Of a DNA stretch of 64,000 nucleotides, positions 50,090 through 59,759 are shown piece by piece. Origin of the DNA: Kappaphycus alvarezii. Taxonomy: Eukaryota; Rhodophyta; Florideophyceae; Gigartinales; Solieriaceae. Location: the NCBI GenBank assembly GCA_002205965.3, contig NADL03000590.1, forward strand, positions 1,059,001-1,123,000. The letters run 5' to 3'. Within the stretch, counting starts at the first letter, position 1, and every line of letters starts with the position of its first letter. The position numbers and the translations under genes are program-made. The notes under the pieces are model-generated. The model worked only from the letters and a program-made list of their open reading frames with translations, was not told where the DNA came from and made no database searches.

Positions 50090-50850
50090 CAGAGCGCGCA
50101 CGCACGAGTGGCACGTGTAAGTGCTCAAACATAGGATATAGTTCGATCACTGTCGTCGCACCGGCCGAGTAAAGGGGAGGCGCCTCCCTTGTCACATCGA
50201 ACCTATGTCTCAACAGATATTTCTAGTGATTCCGCAGGTTAGCATTTTTGAGAAGTCGTATCCTTCTGCTGGTCGTGCTATTAACCGTTAACGTTTGGTT
50301 GGTATACGAAGTAGCTGCAGTATTTATTCGAGCAGCAAACCCGGAATCAAACGGCTGAATTTCGGCGGGATTTGGGAAGTGGGGGTTGCGTAACAAAGAG
50401 GATGGCACACTTCTTCATGGCAATGGTTAGAATTGATCTTTAAGTGCATGAAATTTTTTGCTTCCAGGCCATTTCGGTCAAGGTTCGGCTTACCAGATTT
50501 TTCTGTCCAACGCACAAACTCCTGTGCAATGGGGAAAGGATTGGGTGTTTTACTCTTGGAAGACACATCCGATCTATCCCATGGTTTCCCAGACAACCAC
50601 AATCGACTCAAAAAGGGTATACCGACACAGGTATGGGGAAGGAACTACGCTCCCTAAAAAGCTGCCTTCAGGCCAGCCATCAAGCAGGCCGCATTGGACA
50701 TGTCGGCTGCTGCAGCGTGCCTTTGCATCAAAACCCCCGAACCTTTCCGTACGTCTCCAGTGCCCTCACGGCCACGTTCCTTGCCACGTCATTTAGCACT
50801 TCACATGCATCCGGGTGCCATCCTCCAAGAGTGGAAATTGGCCCAGGCAC
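50090..50850. other. Relic DNA between copia-4 and the non-LTR element
   Basis: Contains open frames on both strands without recognised domains. A 72-bp segment at 50541-50613 is repeated imperfectly at 53391-53462, on the other side of the RT relic, in the same orientation. Possibly the 3' UTR of the neighbouring non-LTR element or an older flanking repeat. Confidence 0.4.
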
Positions 50851-50854
50851 GAGC

Positions 50855-51748
50855 CTACCTCTGGTGGAGGTCGCGATAAAGGATTAATATCTTCTCTGCT
50901 TTGCATTTCGCGCCGCATGCAGAGAGGACATCGGGTTGAAGGCCCTCAATCACTCTCCTGTTGGAGGGAGCGAGGGGATTCACGAAGGTAACATCAAAAA
51001 AGTCGGTCCCTCCGCTGCTTCCCATTGCCTGGATGTGGGGTTTCGTGTGGTGGAGACCGTGGCGTGGCTCTACGACAGGATGACGAGCAGCTCTTGCCAG
51101 GTCTTCTGCGAGAAGGTTTACTTGGCGATCATTTCGGTTGATCCTGTGGGCCGCATGCAAGCAGTGCATGAGATGATCGCCATGTGCATCGAGTGTTTCC
51201 GGGCAATTCCCTCTCGGGCATGGCGTGCCAGGGTGAAAAAGTGGGACTTGACAGTAGTATTGAAGCCACACCGAGAATTCTCGAGGTTCAATGCTTGTCT
51301 GTAGTCCGGGGCAAGGGGGAAAATACACCCATTCCTTAGCTCCAGGGAGGGCCATAGACGCGCGAAACGCTTGCCTCCTTGAATCCCCAAGAGGAATTCG
51401 TTCTTGCACTGCTTCGTGGATTGCGTCCGTTAGCGTCTTTTGCGATTGTGTTTTTTCCGAGCAAATTACACTGAACGGGATAATCCTAGACAGAAGGCAA
51501 GAGGTCGACCACCCCCGATGGGCGTCTTCAGCTGCTTCATATGTTCCCACCTCCTTAATAGGAGTTGGGAGCAAGGTCTTGCAAAGCTTGCTAGATGATG
51601 AGCTAGAAGCCAAGAATGCCGCAGCCGCGATGTTCTTCGCGGAGGTGAGTCCGATCCCAAGAGATGGTTTTTTTGTCCTTTGACTTACCGGCAATGGAGT
51701 TCTCGGAATACTTCCGAGTCCAGTACTCCCCTGCCAATTTTCTAACAC
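50855..51748 (-). pseudogene. C-terminal Cys/His and endonuclease-like domain of the non-LTR element
   Basis: A 297-codon frame. The middle part has RRQAFRASMALPGAKEWV, then CPRGNCPETLDAHGDHLMHC (C-C-H-C metal site), HPVVEPRHGLHH and GGTDFFDVTFVNPLA, where the Asp residues would be the nuclease centre. Architecture is as in restriction-like endonuclease bearing non-LTR elements that target specific sites. Confidence 0.7.
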
Positions 51749-51805
51749 AGTCCTCCATCATCCTGTCGAACTCTTCCGCTCCTTCTCCAGTGCAAGACGG
51801 GGGCA

Positions 51806-53060
51806 CTACGCGCAACAATAGCCTACCTTGCAAACGCCAAAACAGTTACGCAGTAGCTGGAACGCCACTTGCCTATTCTCAAGGTCAGCAATGGTCTCGA
51901 GGAATGGTCTGAGAGATGAGACATGGTTCGTAAAGGACCGTGAGGTGTATTCCTTCGTACCGACGGGGGCGTTCATGATGGAAGTACCTTCGCTGTACTC
52001 TTGCTTAATCCCGTCTGGATAGAGACTCTGTACTGACCCTGGAGGGGCTGTAGGCCACCAGACGGTGCACTTCGGCAGCGACAAGTGCAGTCCTCGACTT
52101 TCAGCATCCACGGAGCGAAGTACTTCGATGGCTTTGACGAGTTGGTCGTGGCGCCCGATAATATACCCGTCATCGTGGTACCACAGTTGAAGTAACAACT
52201 TTGCCAAATCTCTGTTCTCCCCTTCCTCTGAACTGAAGAGTTCTTGTATTTTGAGGATAATAAGGTGCAGCACCAGGTCGAAGAGGAGGCCTCCAAGGTT
52301 GTCTCCCTGTTGGGTCCCGCAGACGCTTCTTATGGTGTGACTACCTGTCACCAGGAATGCGGGCTCGTTTGCATAGCAACATGAGACCCAAGGCTGTAAC
52401 TCTGGGAATAGTTGTCTCACCGCGGTCAGAAAAGCGGGTCTGCTGCACATATTAAAAGCGTTCTTGAGATCGACCGTCAATAGCCCATATGCTGAGTCAC
52501 TGCCGTGCTCCTGAACGACTCGTCGGATTCCGTGCACGACGGTGTCGGTACCCGACTTTGTGGCGATACCCACTTGGACAGGTTGGAGGTAGTCTGCCGC
52601 CTTCTGGGACACTCGCTTCATTAAGCAGCTACCGACCAACCTGCGCAGCGTCTCCCCAACGGCGATTGGCCTAGACATGTCTTTCTTCGCCAACGGGGTT
52701 AATGGATCACCAGCGATCCAAGGAGCGAGAACGGCTGGTGCTTTTCCAGTTGCTAAAACATCAACAGGTCTCGTAAGAGCTGCCAAAAAGCCGGAATTCC
52801 CCGATGAGGATGGACATCTTAGCAATTCTACCAGGTGGCAAGGCTTTAGACCTGAGCCTCCGGGAGAGGATCCTGGTTTGAATGCCCTGATAGCGCCAAG
52901 GACTTCGCCTTCAGTGATCGGTCGGAAACTGTAGTTGGTAGAAAATGTCCCACTGACTAGAGTTGTTTCATCAGGGGCCCGCTGGGGATGTTTATCGATA
53001 AGGGCATCGATGACATCACTGGTAGCTGGTAGAACACTTAGCGAGTGTGATCGCTGTACT
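51806..53060 (-). pseudogene. Reverse transcriptase of the non-LTR element
   Basis: All palm and finger boxes are in one frame of about 415 codons, open from a stop near 53060. The catalytic residues are Asp in TVDLKNAF and the DD pair in YHDDG. His at the second position of the box is unusual (the common form is YADD or FADD), but both Asp are kept. The frame ends at 51806 where the homologous continuation (RVVPPSCTGEGAEEFDRMM) is in the next frame. Confidence 0.8.
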
Positions 53061-54304
53061 CATGTATAGAACCCTTTTCAATCGATTCGAGCTTGTTCTC
53101 AAAGGCTGAAAAAATTATAGTCACTCCTACCCAACGCCTCAAGTGGTCACTATAGCTAGTCTTTGAAGTAAAGGTGCGTTACTACTAGTTCGAATATGTC
53201 CAAATGGGTTTGTCACTGTAGAAACAAGGCCCGTTCAGTACATGATTAACGCTTGGAGCAGGTTGTAAAGCTCAGCACCCTTTCTGCAGTAGAAAACTGG
53301 GATTCTGGATTTCACCAAGTTAGCAGTTAAGTCTCTCTCCTATTTCATCACAACTATCTCCAGTCCTGCGCTCGGTAAAATAGGGGCAGGTTTCCGTGTT
53401 TTACTCTTGAAGGATATATTCGGTCTATCCTAAAGTTTTTCAGACAACCACAAGCGACCAAATGCGCCTTGCATTTTTCTCGTAGATTGGCTGCTGGCTC
53501 AGTGGTCGCTAAATTTGTTTGGTGCGAGCTTGGGTGTGGAAGAAATTGTAAGCAAGAATGGGCACTATATCATCAATGCAATATACCTACACCAATCCAT
53601 ACGTATACACTAATCTATAAAGAGGCTCAACGCCAGCGCATCTATGGAATCATTCGAGTCCGTCTCGCCATTTTCTTTGCTTCGCTCCCGTCTGTATCCG
53701 AACTTGTCTGAATGCCATATTATCCACTTCCCCATGATTAAACCACTCGCAATTGGGACAGTATGTTGGGAGTCTGCTAGGGCCATCGTCACAACAACCT
53801 ATCAGAATTGCTACTATACACCTTTTGAACTATCTGTCAATGTTATGTAGTGCTGGACATATCACAGCGAAAATAGCACAGAATCCGCCGCTAAGGGTAG
53901 ACTAACGTTGTTTTATGGTTCGTTGAAGTATATCGGGCACCCCTTCACAATGAATTCGGTTGTCTTCTTGAAATTACCTAAAGGGCTTGCTTTCACACCT
54001 TGATGGGCTACTAGGAGCTCTTACAGTGAAGACGCATGCAACTAAAAAGGGCAGTGGCGACGCCAGACGAGATGACGCATCCCAGTCCATGATAATGGTG
54101 CGACTTGGCACTAAGAAATTGTATACAGAGCGGAATGCGTTACATTCGGCGTGCCTATTGATTTCTCATTGCCATTGATTCACGACTGCTCCAAGAGTTC
54201 CAAATGTCACCAATACTAGGTTCTATTTTGCATTGAGGGATAGATATGTATCATCAGGATGTAGAAACGAGTCTCGTATCTTTCTACGAAAATTCTGAAG
54301 CGTG
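53061..54304. other. Stretch without recognised genes
   Basis: Short open frames only. Holds the second copy (53391-53462) of the imperfect 72-bp repeat. Nothing else supported. Confidence 0.4.
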
Positions 54305-55778
54305 TGTAATACAAAAAATGGTCCTCCCCTCATTTAATACAGGAAATGGTCCTCCCTTCGTGTAATCCAGCAACCTACAACGATCCCGCCCCTAACTTCT
54401 CCCACCGTCATTTCCAAATTTACTTCCATTTTATCTAGATATTTTTATACTGTATTTAACCCTCTGAATCGACCCCGAATCAAGTCCCTTTCCCTTTTAG
54501 CTTACCTGCTCCTCCAAATTCGCCTTTTTTGAGAAGAAGGGCGCAAATGCACTACTGCAAAATCCCTCGCAGATTTATTTTACCTATTCCTAATCTATAG
54601 AACCTGCCCCGGGAGCCTATTTAAACCCCTTTATTCTAATTTCCAAATGCCCCGATCATTTTACTCATCACCCCTCTCCCCCACACACCCAAAACACCCT
54701 ACATTGCCTCCCGTTCCCCAACGTCTATCACAATGAACAACCTTCGCCCCTCTGTCCCTATTTCCAAAAACCGCCCTTCCCGTCCCATCAATGGCCTTCG
54801 CCTCGCCGCCTACGGGCCAACCGATGCCGACGACTACATCCGGCGGCAAACAAAGAAGCAAATCATCGAGTTCGTTCGCCGCCTCTTCATAGAAGAAGAA
54901 GCGAGGGAGGTAAGTCCGAGAGAGGCTGAGGAGGTCGAGGAGGAGAGCGGGGAGTCCTTCGAGGAATGGTTAGCCCCTGAGCTAGTGTACGAGGCTCAGG
55001 AGGAGAATGAGGAGGAGGAAGAAGAGGAAGAGGAGGAAGAGGAAGAGGAGGAAGAGGAAGAGGAGGAGGAGGAGGATGGGGAGGAGGAAGAGGAGGAGGA
55101 GGAGGATGAGGGAACAGGGGGCATGGAAAGTGTTGGACTGGTGGGGCCTGGAATAGAGAGTATGGATCAAGTTGTGCCCACGATGGAACCGGATGGAGAT
55201 ATCTTTAGTAGTCTAGATATCTCCCAGGGGGAAATAGAGAGCTGTGAGCCATTCGCAGATATTTGTGGGGACTGCTTGGACAGCATGGATATTTTAGAGG
55301 AGTTGTTTGGATCTGATTTAGAGAATGGGAAATAAGAGGACCAAATTAATTGTTAGTTTTTTAAGTATCTTTTGCTTAGAGTATATTGTCCACACAAAGT
55401 ATTTTTATGCATTTCTTGGTATCTTCTGTAGTTTTGTTCGGACTTTAGGGGTAGCCAAAAGTCTATGTAAGCTGAGTAAACTGCTTCCTCATGGAGAGGT
55501 CAAGCAAGTTGGCAGACAACTTCAAGCCAAGTCCCGAGTAGTAGGAAGTTGAGAGTCAACTTCAGACCCAAGAAAACTTTTTCTTACGCTAGTCGCAGAG
55601 CGTCGGTGGTGTAGACCCTGCCCCTTTTATACTTGCTTGTAGCTTCCTCAACTCTCTTCTATATACACTCCTTTTTGTTCGTTCAACAATACTATGGTAG
55701 CACTTTTATCGCTCGCAACACCTCCTTCTCAGGGTAATTGGTTCTGAAGATCTCTTCCCCGCCGATTTACCCCTATCA
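54305..55778. mobile_element. Solo-LTR-like element, copy B (TG...CA, TSD GCGTG), intact
   Basis: Begins TGTAATAC, ends CCCTATCA, 1,474 bp, with GCGTG at both 54300-54304 and 55779-55783. It aligns throughout with copy A. The main differences are a longer glutamate-codon tract and the absence of the copia-3 insertion (uninterrupted AGTATATTGTCC at about 55380). TATA-like words (TATTTAAACC, CTATATACACTCC) lie before and after the ORF. Because each copy has its own TSD, A and B are two independent insertions and not the two LTRs of one element. Confidence 0.85.
54733..55335 (+). CDS. Acidic 200-aa ORF of unknown function inside copy B
   Basis: The ORF starts with an ATG in the context TATCACAATGAAC and is intact. 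Residues 1-60 are basic-to-mixed with RPSRPINGLRLAAYGPT and DDYIRRQTKKQIIEFVRRLF, probably helical. Residues about 61-130 are acidic, with a run of almost pure Glu (codons GAG/GAA) that differs in length between the two copies. The C-terminus has DIFSSLDIS and CEPFADICGDCLDSMDILEE. No domain, signal peptide or membrane segment is recognised. It is preserved in both copies (apart from a late frame break in A), which suggests coding function in the parent element. It could be an LTR-encoded accessory protein, a Gag remnant of a non-autonomous unit, or a captured host gene. Confidence 0.6.
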   Translation: MNNLRPSVPISKNRPSRPINGLRLAAYGPTDADDYIRRQTKKQIIEFVRRLFIEEEAREVSPREAEEVEEESGESFEEWLAPELVYEAQEENEEEEEEEEEEEEEEEEEEEEEEDGEEEEEEEEDEGTGGMESVGLVGPGIESMDQVVPTMEPDGDIFSSLDISQGEIESCEPFADICGDCLDSMDILEELFGSDLENGK

Positions 55779-56329
55779 GCGTGCTGGCATTAGCCTGTTT
55801 CAGTAACGCACGCCGATTGAGGGGTGCTGTATGGGGATCAGAAAAGAACGTGGCATGATTTCAGCCGGTCATGAGGATCTCTAGAGGGGTGGCGCTTATA
55901 TGAAAGAGAATGTTTGCAGGATGATGGGTGGCGCTAGACAGCAAGACACTTTCTGCCCCAAGCAGGAGAGACCAGGCTGAAATACTTCTCCAAAACAGGC
56001 CTTGATTTTTGCCCAAAAGATGCATTTGCGACCGAATCCTAAGCTGCCAGTCAAAGACAGCGATAAATGTTCGAAGCAAAAGTGGGTTCTATACAAAAAT
56101 CAATCTGTCCTATCAGTCCTCGACAGTGCGTCCGTAGTAAAGATCACCACTCCGAGTTACAATCAACGGCCTGACATCTGTAGTTAAAAACGTTGATGGC
56201 GTAAAATGAACCACTATGACTGCTACGACATTCTAACAATGGCATGAAGTGGCGATCAATAATTTTATCTAATTGCTTATCCAGAGCTTCTCGCGTGAAC
56301 AGGAATGCGCCTCACCCAGTAGTCCTACG

Positions 56330-57670
56330 ACGGTTTCGAGCAATTGCGCGCTCCAATCGGCAATCGCCGGTTCACAGAGTCGTTCCTGCAAGGCATAATC
56401 GATAGCTGCCGGCGCACCCTTCAATTGCTGGACAAGACGACGACCCTTAGCGCGCTATCACATACACCCTTGTGCGTGAATGCCTCCAGTCGCGCATTCT
56501 TTCAAGCTCGCTGACCCGACAGACGCCAGTCCCACTGCCGAGGTCTTTGACGACCTGCAACGGTCGTTCTTCGCGGAGTGTCACAGTGTCGGGGCCTCGG
56601 ACAAAGCACGGTTTGCAGAACTCCCTGCCCTTCCGACATGGTGGTCTTGGCGTCACACTTATCGAACCGTTCCTCCACGGTGCAGTTGCCGCAAGGCCCA
56701 TCGACGCCGCACCGGCCCGTGCCAGAACCGGTGCACGGGCCGGACCTCGCTCCACTGCCCTCACCGGCTCAAGAAGCCACCGTGATAAGTTTTTCTTCCT
56801 TCGCCAAGCCGTCTTCCCCGTGCACGGGTTTGTGCTCCGCATCCCTGGCCATCCCTACTTTGCCGACCTGGGCTCCAATGGCCCGCTTTCCCTCTCGGCA
56901 GCGCACACCCACGTCCAAACCTACCTAAAGGGTGTGCAGCAGGAGGCGCGGGCCAAGGCACACTTGGACGATGGAGCCTGGGCTCGTTCCCTGAATCGCG
57001 ACCATCGCACCGCTGCCGAAGTGAGGCACCGGATACGCGCCTTGCATTCCGCAAGAGCCCCGGTGCCGCATTCCTCCTTGCGCATCCCACCACTGACACG
57101 GAAGAGTCTGCGATGCACTGGAGGACCGTGCCACACCGTTACCTCGGACTGCCCGTGTACGATGACTCGCTCCCTCGGAACTGCGAGCATTGTAAAAGAG
57201 CTGTGGACCGGTTGGCAGACCACGCCGTGCACCTGTGCTCTTCAAAGCTCGGTCGCAAACACCGGCATGATTCGCTCCGCGACGTCATTGCCGGCCGTAA
57301 CGCCCGTGCGCCAGGCCTGGACGTCGAAATGGAGGCCCCGCTCGTGGTACCAGGCATTGAGCTGCGACCCGCTGACATACCAGTCTATCTACCAGCAGCT
57401 CCCGACGGCACCGCGAACGAACCCATCGCCTGCGACGTCACCGTGGTCTCACCGTTCAAGGACGACGTACGATCAAATATCAAAGGCCACTTGGGAAGTG
57501 GGCGGTGCTGCTGCAGTGGCGCACCGCAACAAGGTGACCGACCTGGAACGCAGACAGTCGCGTCGACTCCCGCTCCCTCCAGCAATCCTACACAGGCCCC
57601 AATTTCGAGTTCAAACCGCTCGCTTTCGATTCCCTGGGTTCGCCTTCCCCAGCTATTATCCTCTCCATAG
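56330..57670 (+). mobile_element. Second non-LTR retrotransposon relic (C-terminal half)
   Basis: Plus-strand frames carry APIGNRRFTESFLQGI (about 56350), SLPFRHGGLGVTLIEPFLHG (about 56620) and, from 57113, LPVYDDSLPRNCEHCKRAVD then LADHAVHLCSSKLGRKHRHD, RPADIPVYLP and ACDVTVVSPFKDD. This is the post-RT region and the Cys/His plus PD-D endonuclease tail of the same broad class as 50855-53060, in the opposite orientation and with clearly different sequence. The RT palm is missing and several frames are used. Dead copy. Confidence 0.7.
57113..57670 (+). pseudogene. Cys/His and endonuclease-like tail of the second non-LTR relic
   Basis: Best preserved part: 185 codons with CEHC...H...C spacing followed by RHD..RD, RPADI (the PD of the nuclease) and DVTVVSP (second acidic residue). 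Non-ATG start, continuing from the frame at 56472-57110. Confidence 0.65.
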
Positions 57671-58098
57671 AAAGTCTTTTCCTGCGCATTGCGGAGAAGT
57701 TCAACACATATCAGTCAAGAGTTATTCGAAGCTTCATCCACCGGCGCCTTAGTTACACGCCATGGTCGTCTTTGGCGAAAGCTATTGTGTCGTGAACACC
57801 AGAGCACGTGGCAGACGTAGACTACCCGGCTAGCACTTACCAGGATGGTCGGTTCCTGCGCTGGACCCCTGATACTAATGCCATAAAGTTATTGTACGTT
57901 GCAGGGCAACGTGCGAGCCATCTGATTTGTATTCCCCACAAGGTATGCCACAAGAGATGCAGTTATTTGTACAAAATGGAGAAAACTTTTTATCTAACGT
58001 TGTGTCGTACAAAGAAACCTTCCTCGCGCATTGCAGATCGCAGTTGGAAGACATTTCCAACATGCAGCCACAACTTGAACACTACACTGGCCACATCC

Positions 58099-59487
58099 TC
58101 AACGAAGCGTCGCCATAGGCCTCTTGATATCTGCAACTTCCATCATATTTTCCCTCAGCAAAGAGGAAGCTGTCCGGAACAGGAGCTTAATATCATCAAC
58201 CGGAGAGACTGTCGTAACCGTCTTGTACAGGTACGAATCGAATGTGACACGCTGCACATAGTCATCACCACACATTTCTACAAAAGCTTCACGTGCCGGA
58301 TCACTGCGATAAAAGACGGCCTGCAAAATGTCGAGGACCTTGTAGGTGGCCCAGTATTTCTTATCCCAAACCTTGATGTACTTTTCCTTCAAATCGGCTT
58401 CCGTAGGAACAACTTCACCGCTCCGGCTCGCCTCGACGACAGCCTCCGCACACATCCTTCCACTCTTTGCAGCAAAATAGATTCCCTCCCCTGAGCACTT
58501 GGTCACGTAGCCCGCAGCATCACCGACAAGCGCAACTCTTCCGTTCACACGCCTTGGTCGTGGGTGCTCGGGGATTGGGTGAGCCTCAACCTTGATAATC
58601 TTTCCCCCCTCTAATCTGACTGCGGCGCGATCACGAATTGCCTTTTGATATTGCTTGATCTTGGGGCGATTCACCACAGTCCCTGTGCCCACTCCGACGT
58701 GGTCATACTTCGGGAAGACCCACGCGTAGAAGTCTGGGGAAACATCGTCGCCCACGTACATTTCAGCCAAATCTTCGTAATAGGCCATCTTCTCGTCAGG
58801 GATCTTAATTCTCTCCTGGAAGGCAATAGCAAAGTTATAGTCACCTGCATCGATTTCTTTTGCCACCCGCGAATTGGCACCGTCTGCGCCAATGACCAAG
58901 TCAGCCTCCAATTGCTTAAACTGAGAAACTCCATTCTTGGCGTCACCATGATCCGAGTAATGCAAGACATATTTCCCATTTCCCCCCTCCGGTATCTCCA
59001 ACTTAGTTACCAGCCCATTGATAGCGGTTGCACCAAGCCCGACGGCACGGTCCCTCAGAAACTTGTCCAAAATTTCACGTCTCGTCATGCCGATATACTC
59101 ATTTGGTTTCAGAGTTTTCCCGACATCCACTTCCACGTTTGATGGCGATATCATCTTCATTTTCCGTACCTTGCGATCGATAATGCTAGGTGGTAAGTCG
59201 AATTCGTCGACCATGCAAAGAGGGATTGCACCGCCACAAGGTTTGCAATTATCCATTTTGCGCTCAAACATAAAGGTCTCGATGCCAGCCTTTGCAAGAG
59301 TCTCTGCGGCACATGCTCCTGCGGGCCCACCGCCGACAACAGCCACCCGAAGCTTCATCGACAAGGCAGATGTGAAAATGACGGGACGTTGGGTCAGTGC
59401 ATGCCCATTGAATGATCGGCGTGTGCTTACTGCGGATCCGTGATAGGAGCGACATGAGGTGGGCAGAGGCGCATTGACAAAGGCCAT
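58099..59487 (-). CDS. chlP: Geranylgeranyl reductase, plastid precursor
   Basis: Reduces the geranylgeranyl side chain (free diphosphate or bound to chlorophyll) to phytyl using NADPH, supplying phytol for chlorophyll, tocopherol and phylloquinone; acts at plastid membranes. From the first ATG (59487) it encodes 462 residues, close to the plant length. Residues 1-43 (MAFVNAPLPTSCRSYHGSAV and on) form a Ser/Arg-rich transit peptide with the early Phe typical of red-lineage plastids. The FAD Rossmann loop VAVVGGGPAG is at 48-57. CKPCGGAIP follows at about 79, GADGANSRVAKE mid-protein and RVALVGDAAGYVTK toward the C-terminus. The tail FYRSDPAREAFVEMC and FDSYLYKTV match the family. No intron or frame break is seen. 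The frame stays open upstream to 59757 but has no ATG there, so 59487 is the supported start. Confidence 0.96.
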   Translation of the reverse strand: MAFVNAPLPTSCRSYHGSAVSTRRSFNGHALTQRPVIFTSALSMKLRVAVVGGGPAGACAAETLAKAGIETFMFERKMDNCKPCGGAIPLCMVDEFDLPPSIIDRKVRKMKMISPSNVEVDVGKTLKPNEYIGMTRREILDKFLRDRAVGLGATAINGLVTKLEIPEGGNGKYVLHYSDHGDAKNGVSQFKQLEADLVIGADGANSRVAKEIDAGDYNFAIAFQERIKIPDEKMAYYEDLAEMYVGDDVSPDFYAWVFPKYDHVGVGTGTVVNRPKIKQYQKAIRDRAAVRLEGGKIIKVEAHPIPEHPRPRRVNGRVALVGDAAGYVTKCSGEGIYFAAKSGRMCAEAVVEASRSGEVVPTEADLKEKYIKVWDKKYWATYKVLDILQAVFYRSDPAREAFVEMCGDDYVQRVTFDSYLYKTVTTVSPVDDIKLLFRTASSLLRENMMEVADIKRPMATLR

Positions 59488-59759
59488 GATGGGTAGGCGC
59501 GAGTACGATGTTGGTTTCCGAGGTGGAGCGCGCAGGGAGACGTTGGAGATGGGGGAAGTGGAAGATCCGGTTGCTGATACTCGAGTCTTGTATAGACTGC
59601 GGAGGAGAGTGAGAAGTGGAACGGGATTAGGAGGAATCTGGAATCTGCGAATTACGAGGGCAGATAGGGGTGATGGAGGGGAGATATGTCGGGAGTTGAA
59701 ATTGTGCGGATGGCGACCACAATGGTATCTGGTGACCAAACGCGCCGAGCTCACCACGA

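Larger units (their letters stand above)
50855..53060 (-). mobile_element. Non-LTR retrotransposon relic with RT and restriction-like endonuclease
   Basis: A continuous minus frame from about 53060 to 51806 encodes an RT: IRAFKPGSSPGGSGL, then MSRPIAVGETLRRLVGSCL, LLTVDLKNAFNM (catalytic Asp), CGTQQGDNLGGLLFDLVL and LWYHDDGYIIG (catalytic YHDD). Two further frames (51833-51603 and 51748-50855) carry the thumb and the C-terminal domain. That domain has a Cys/His cluster CPRGNC..., HGDHLMHC, then SSGGTDFFDVTFVNP, like the PD-(D/E)XK endonuclease tail of R2-type elements. At least two frameshifts separate RT from the endonuclease, so it is inactive. An N-terminal DNA-binding part is not recognisable beyond 53060. 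Confidence 0.8.

Noticed and set aside
54982-55170. Leucine-rich minus-strand ORF
   Set aside because: It is the antisense of the GAG/GAA glutamate run in the plus-strand ORF and has no independent support.
41931-55778. Copies A and B as the two LTRs of one 13.8-kb element
   Set aside because: The outer flanks differ (GATTT versus GCGTG), while each copy has its own matching TSD. The DNA between them is a patchwork of unrelated relics in both orientations.
56761-57245. Several minus-strand ORFs of 80-112 codons
   Set aside because: High-GC shadows of the plus-strand non-LTR relic, with Arg/Gly-rich translations typical of antisense frames.
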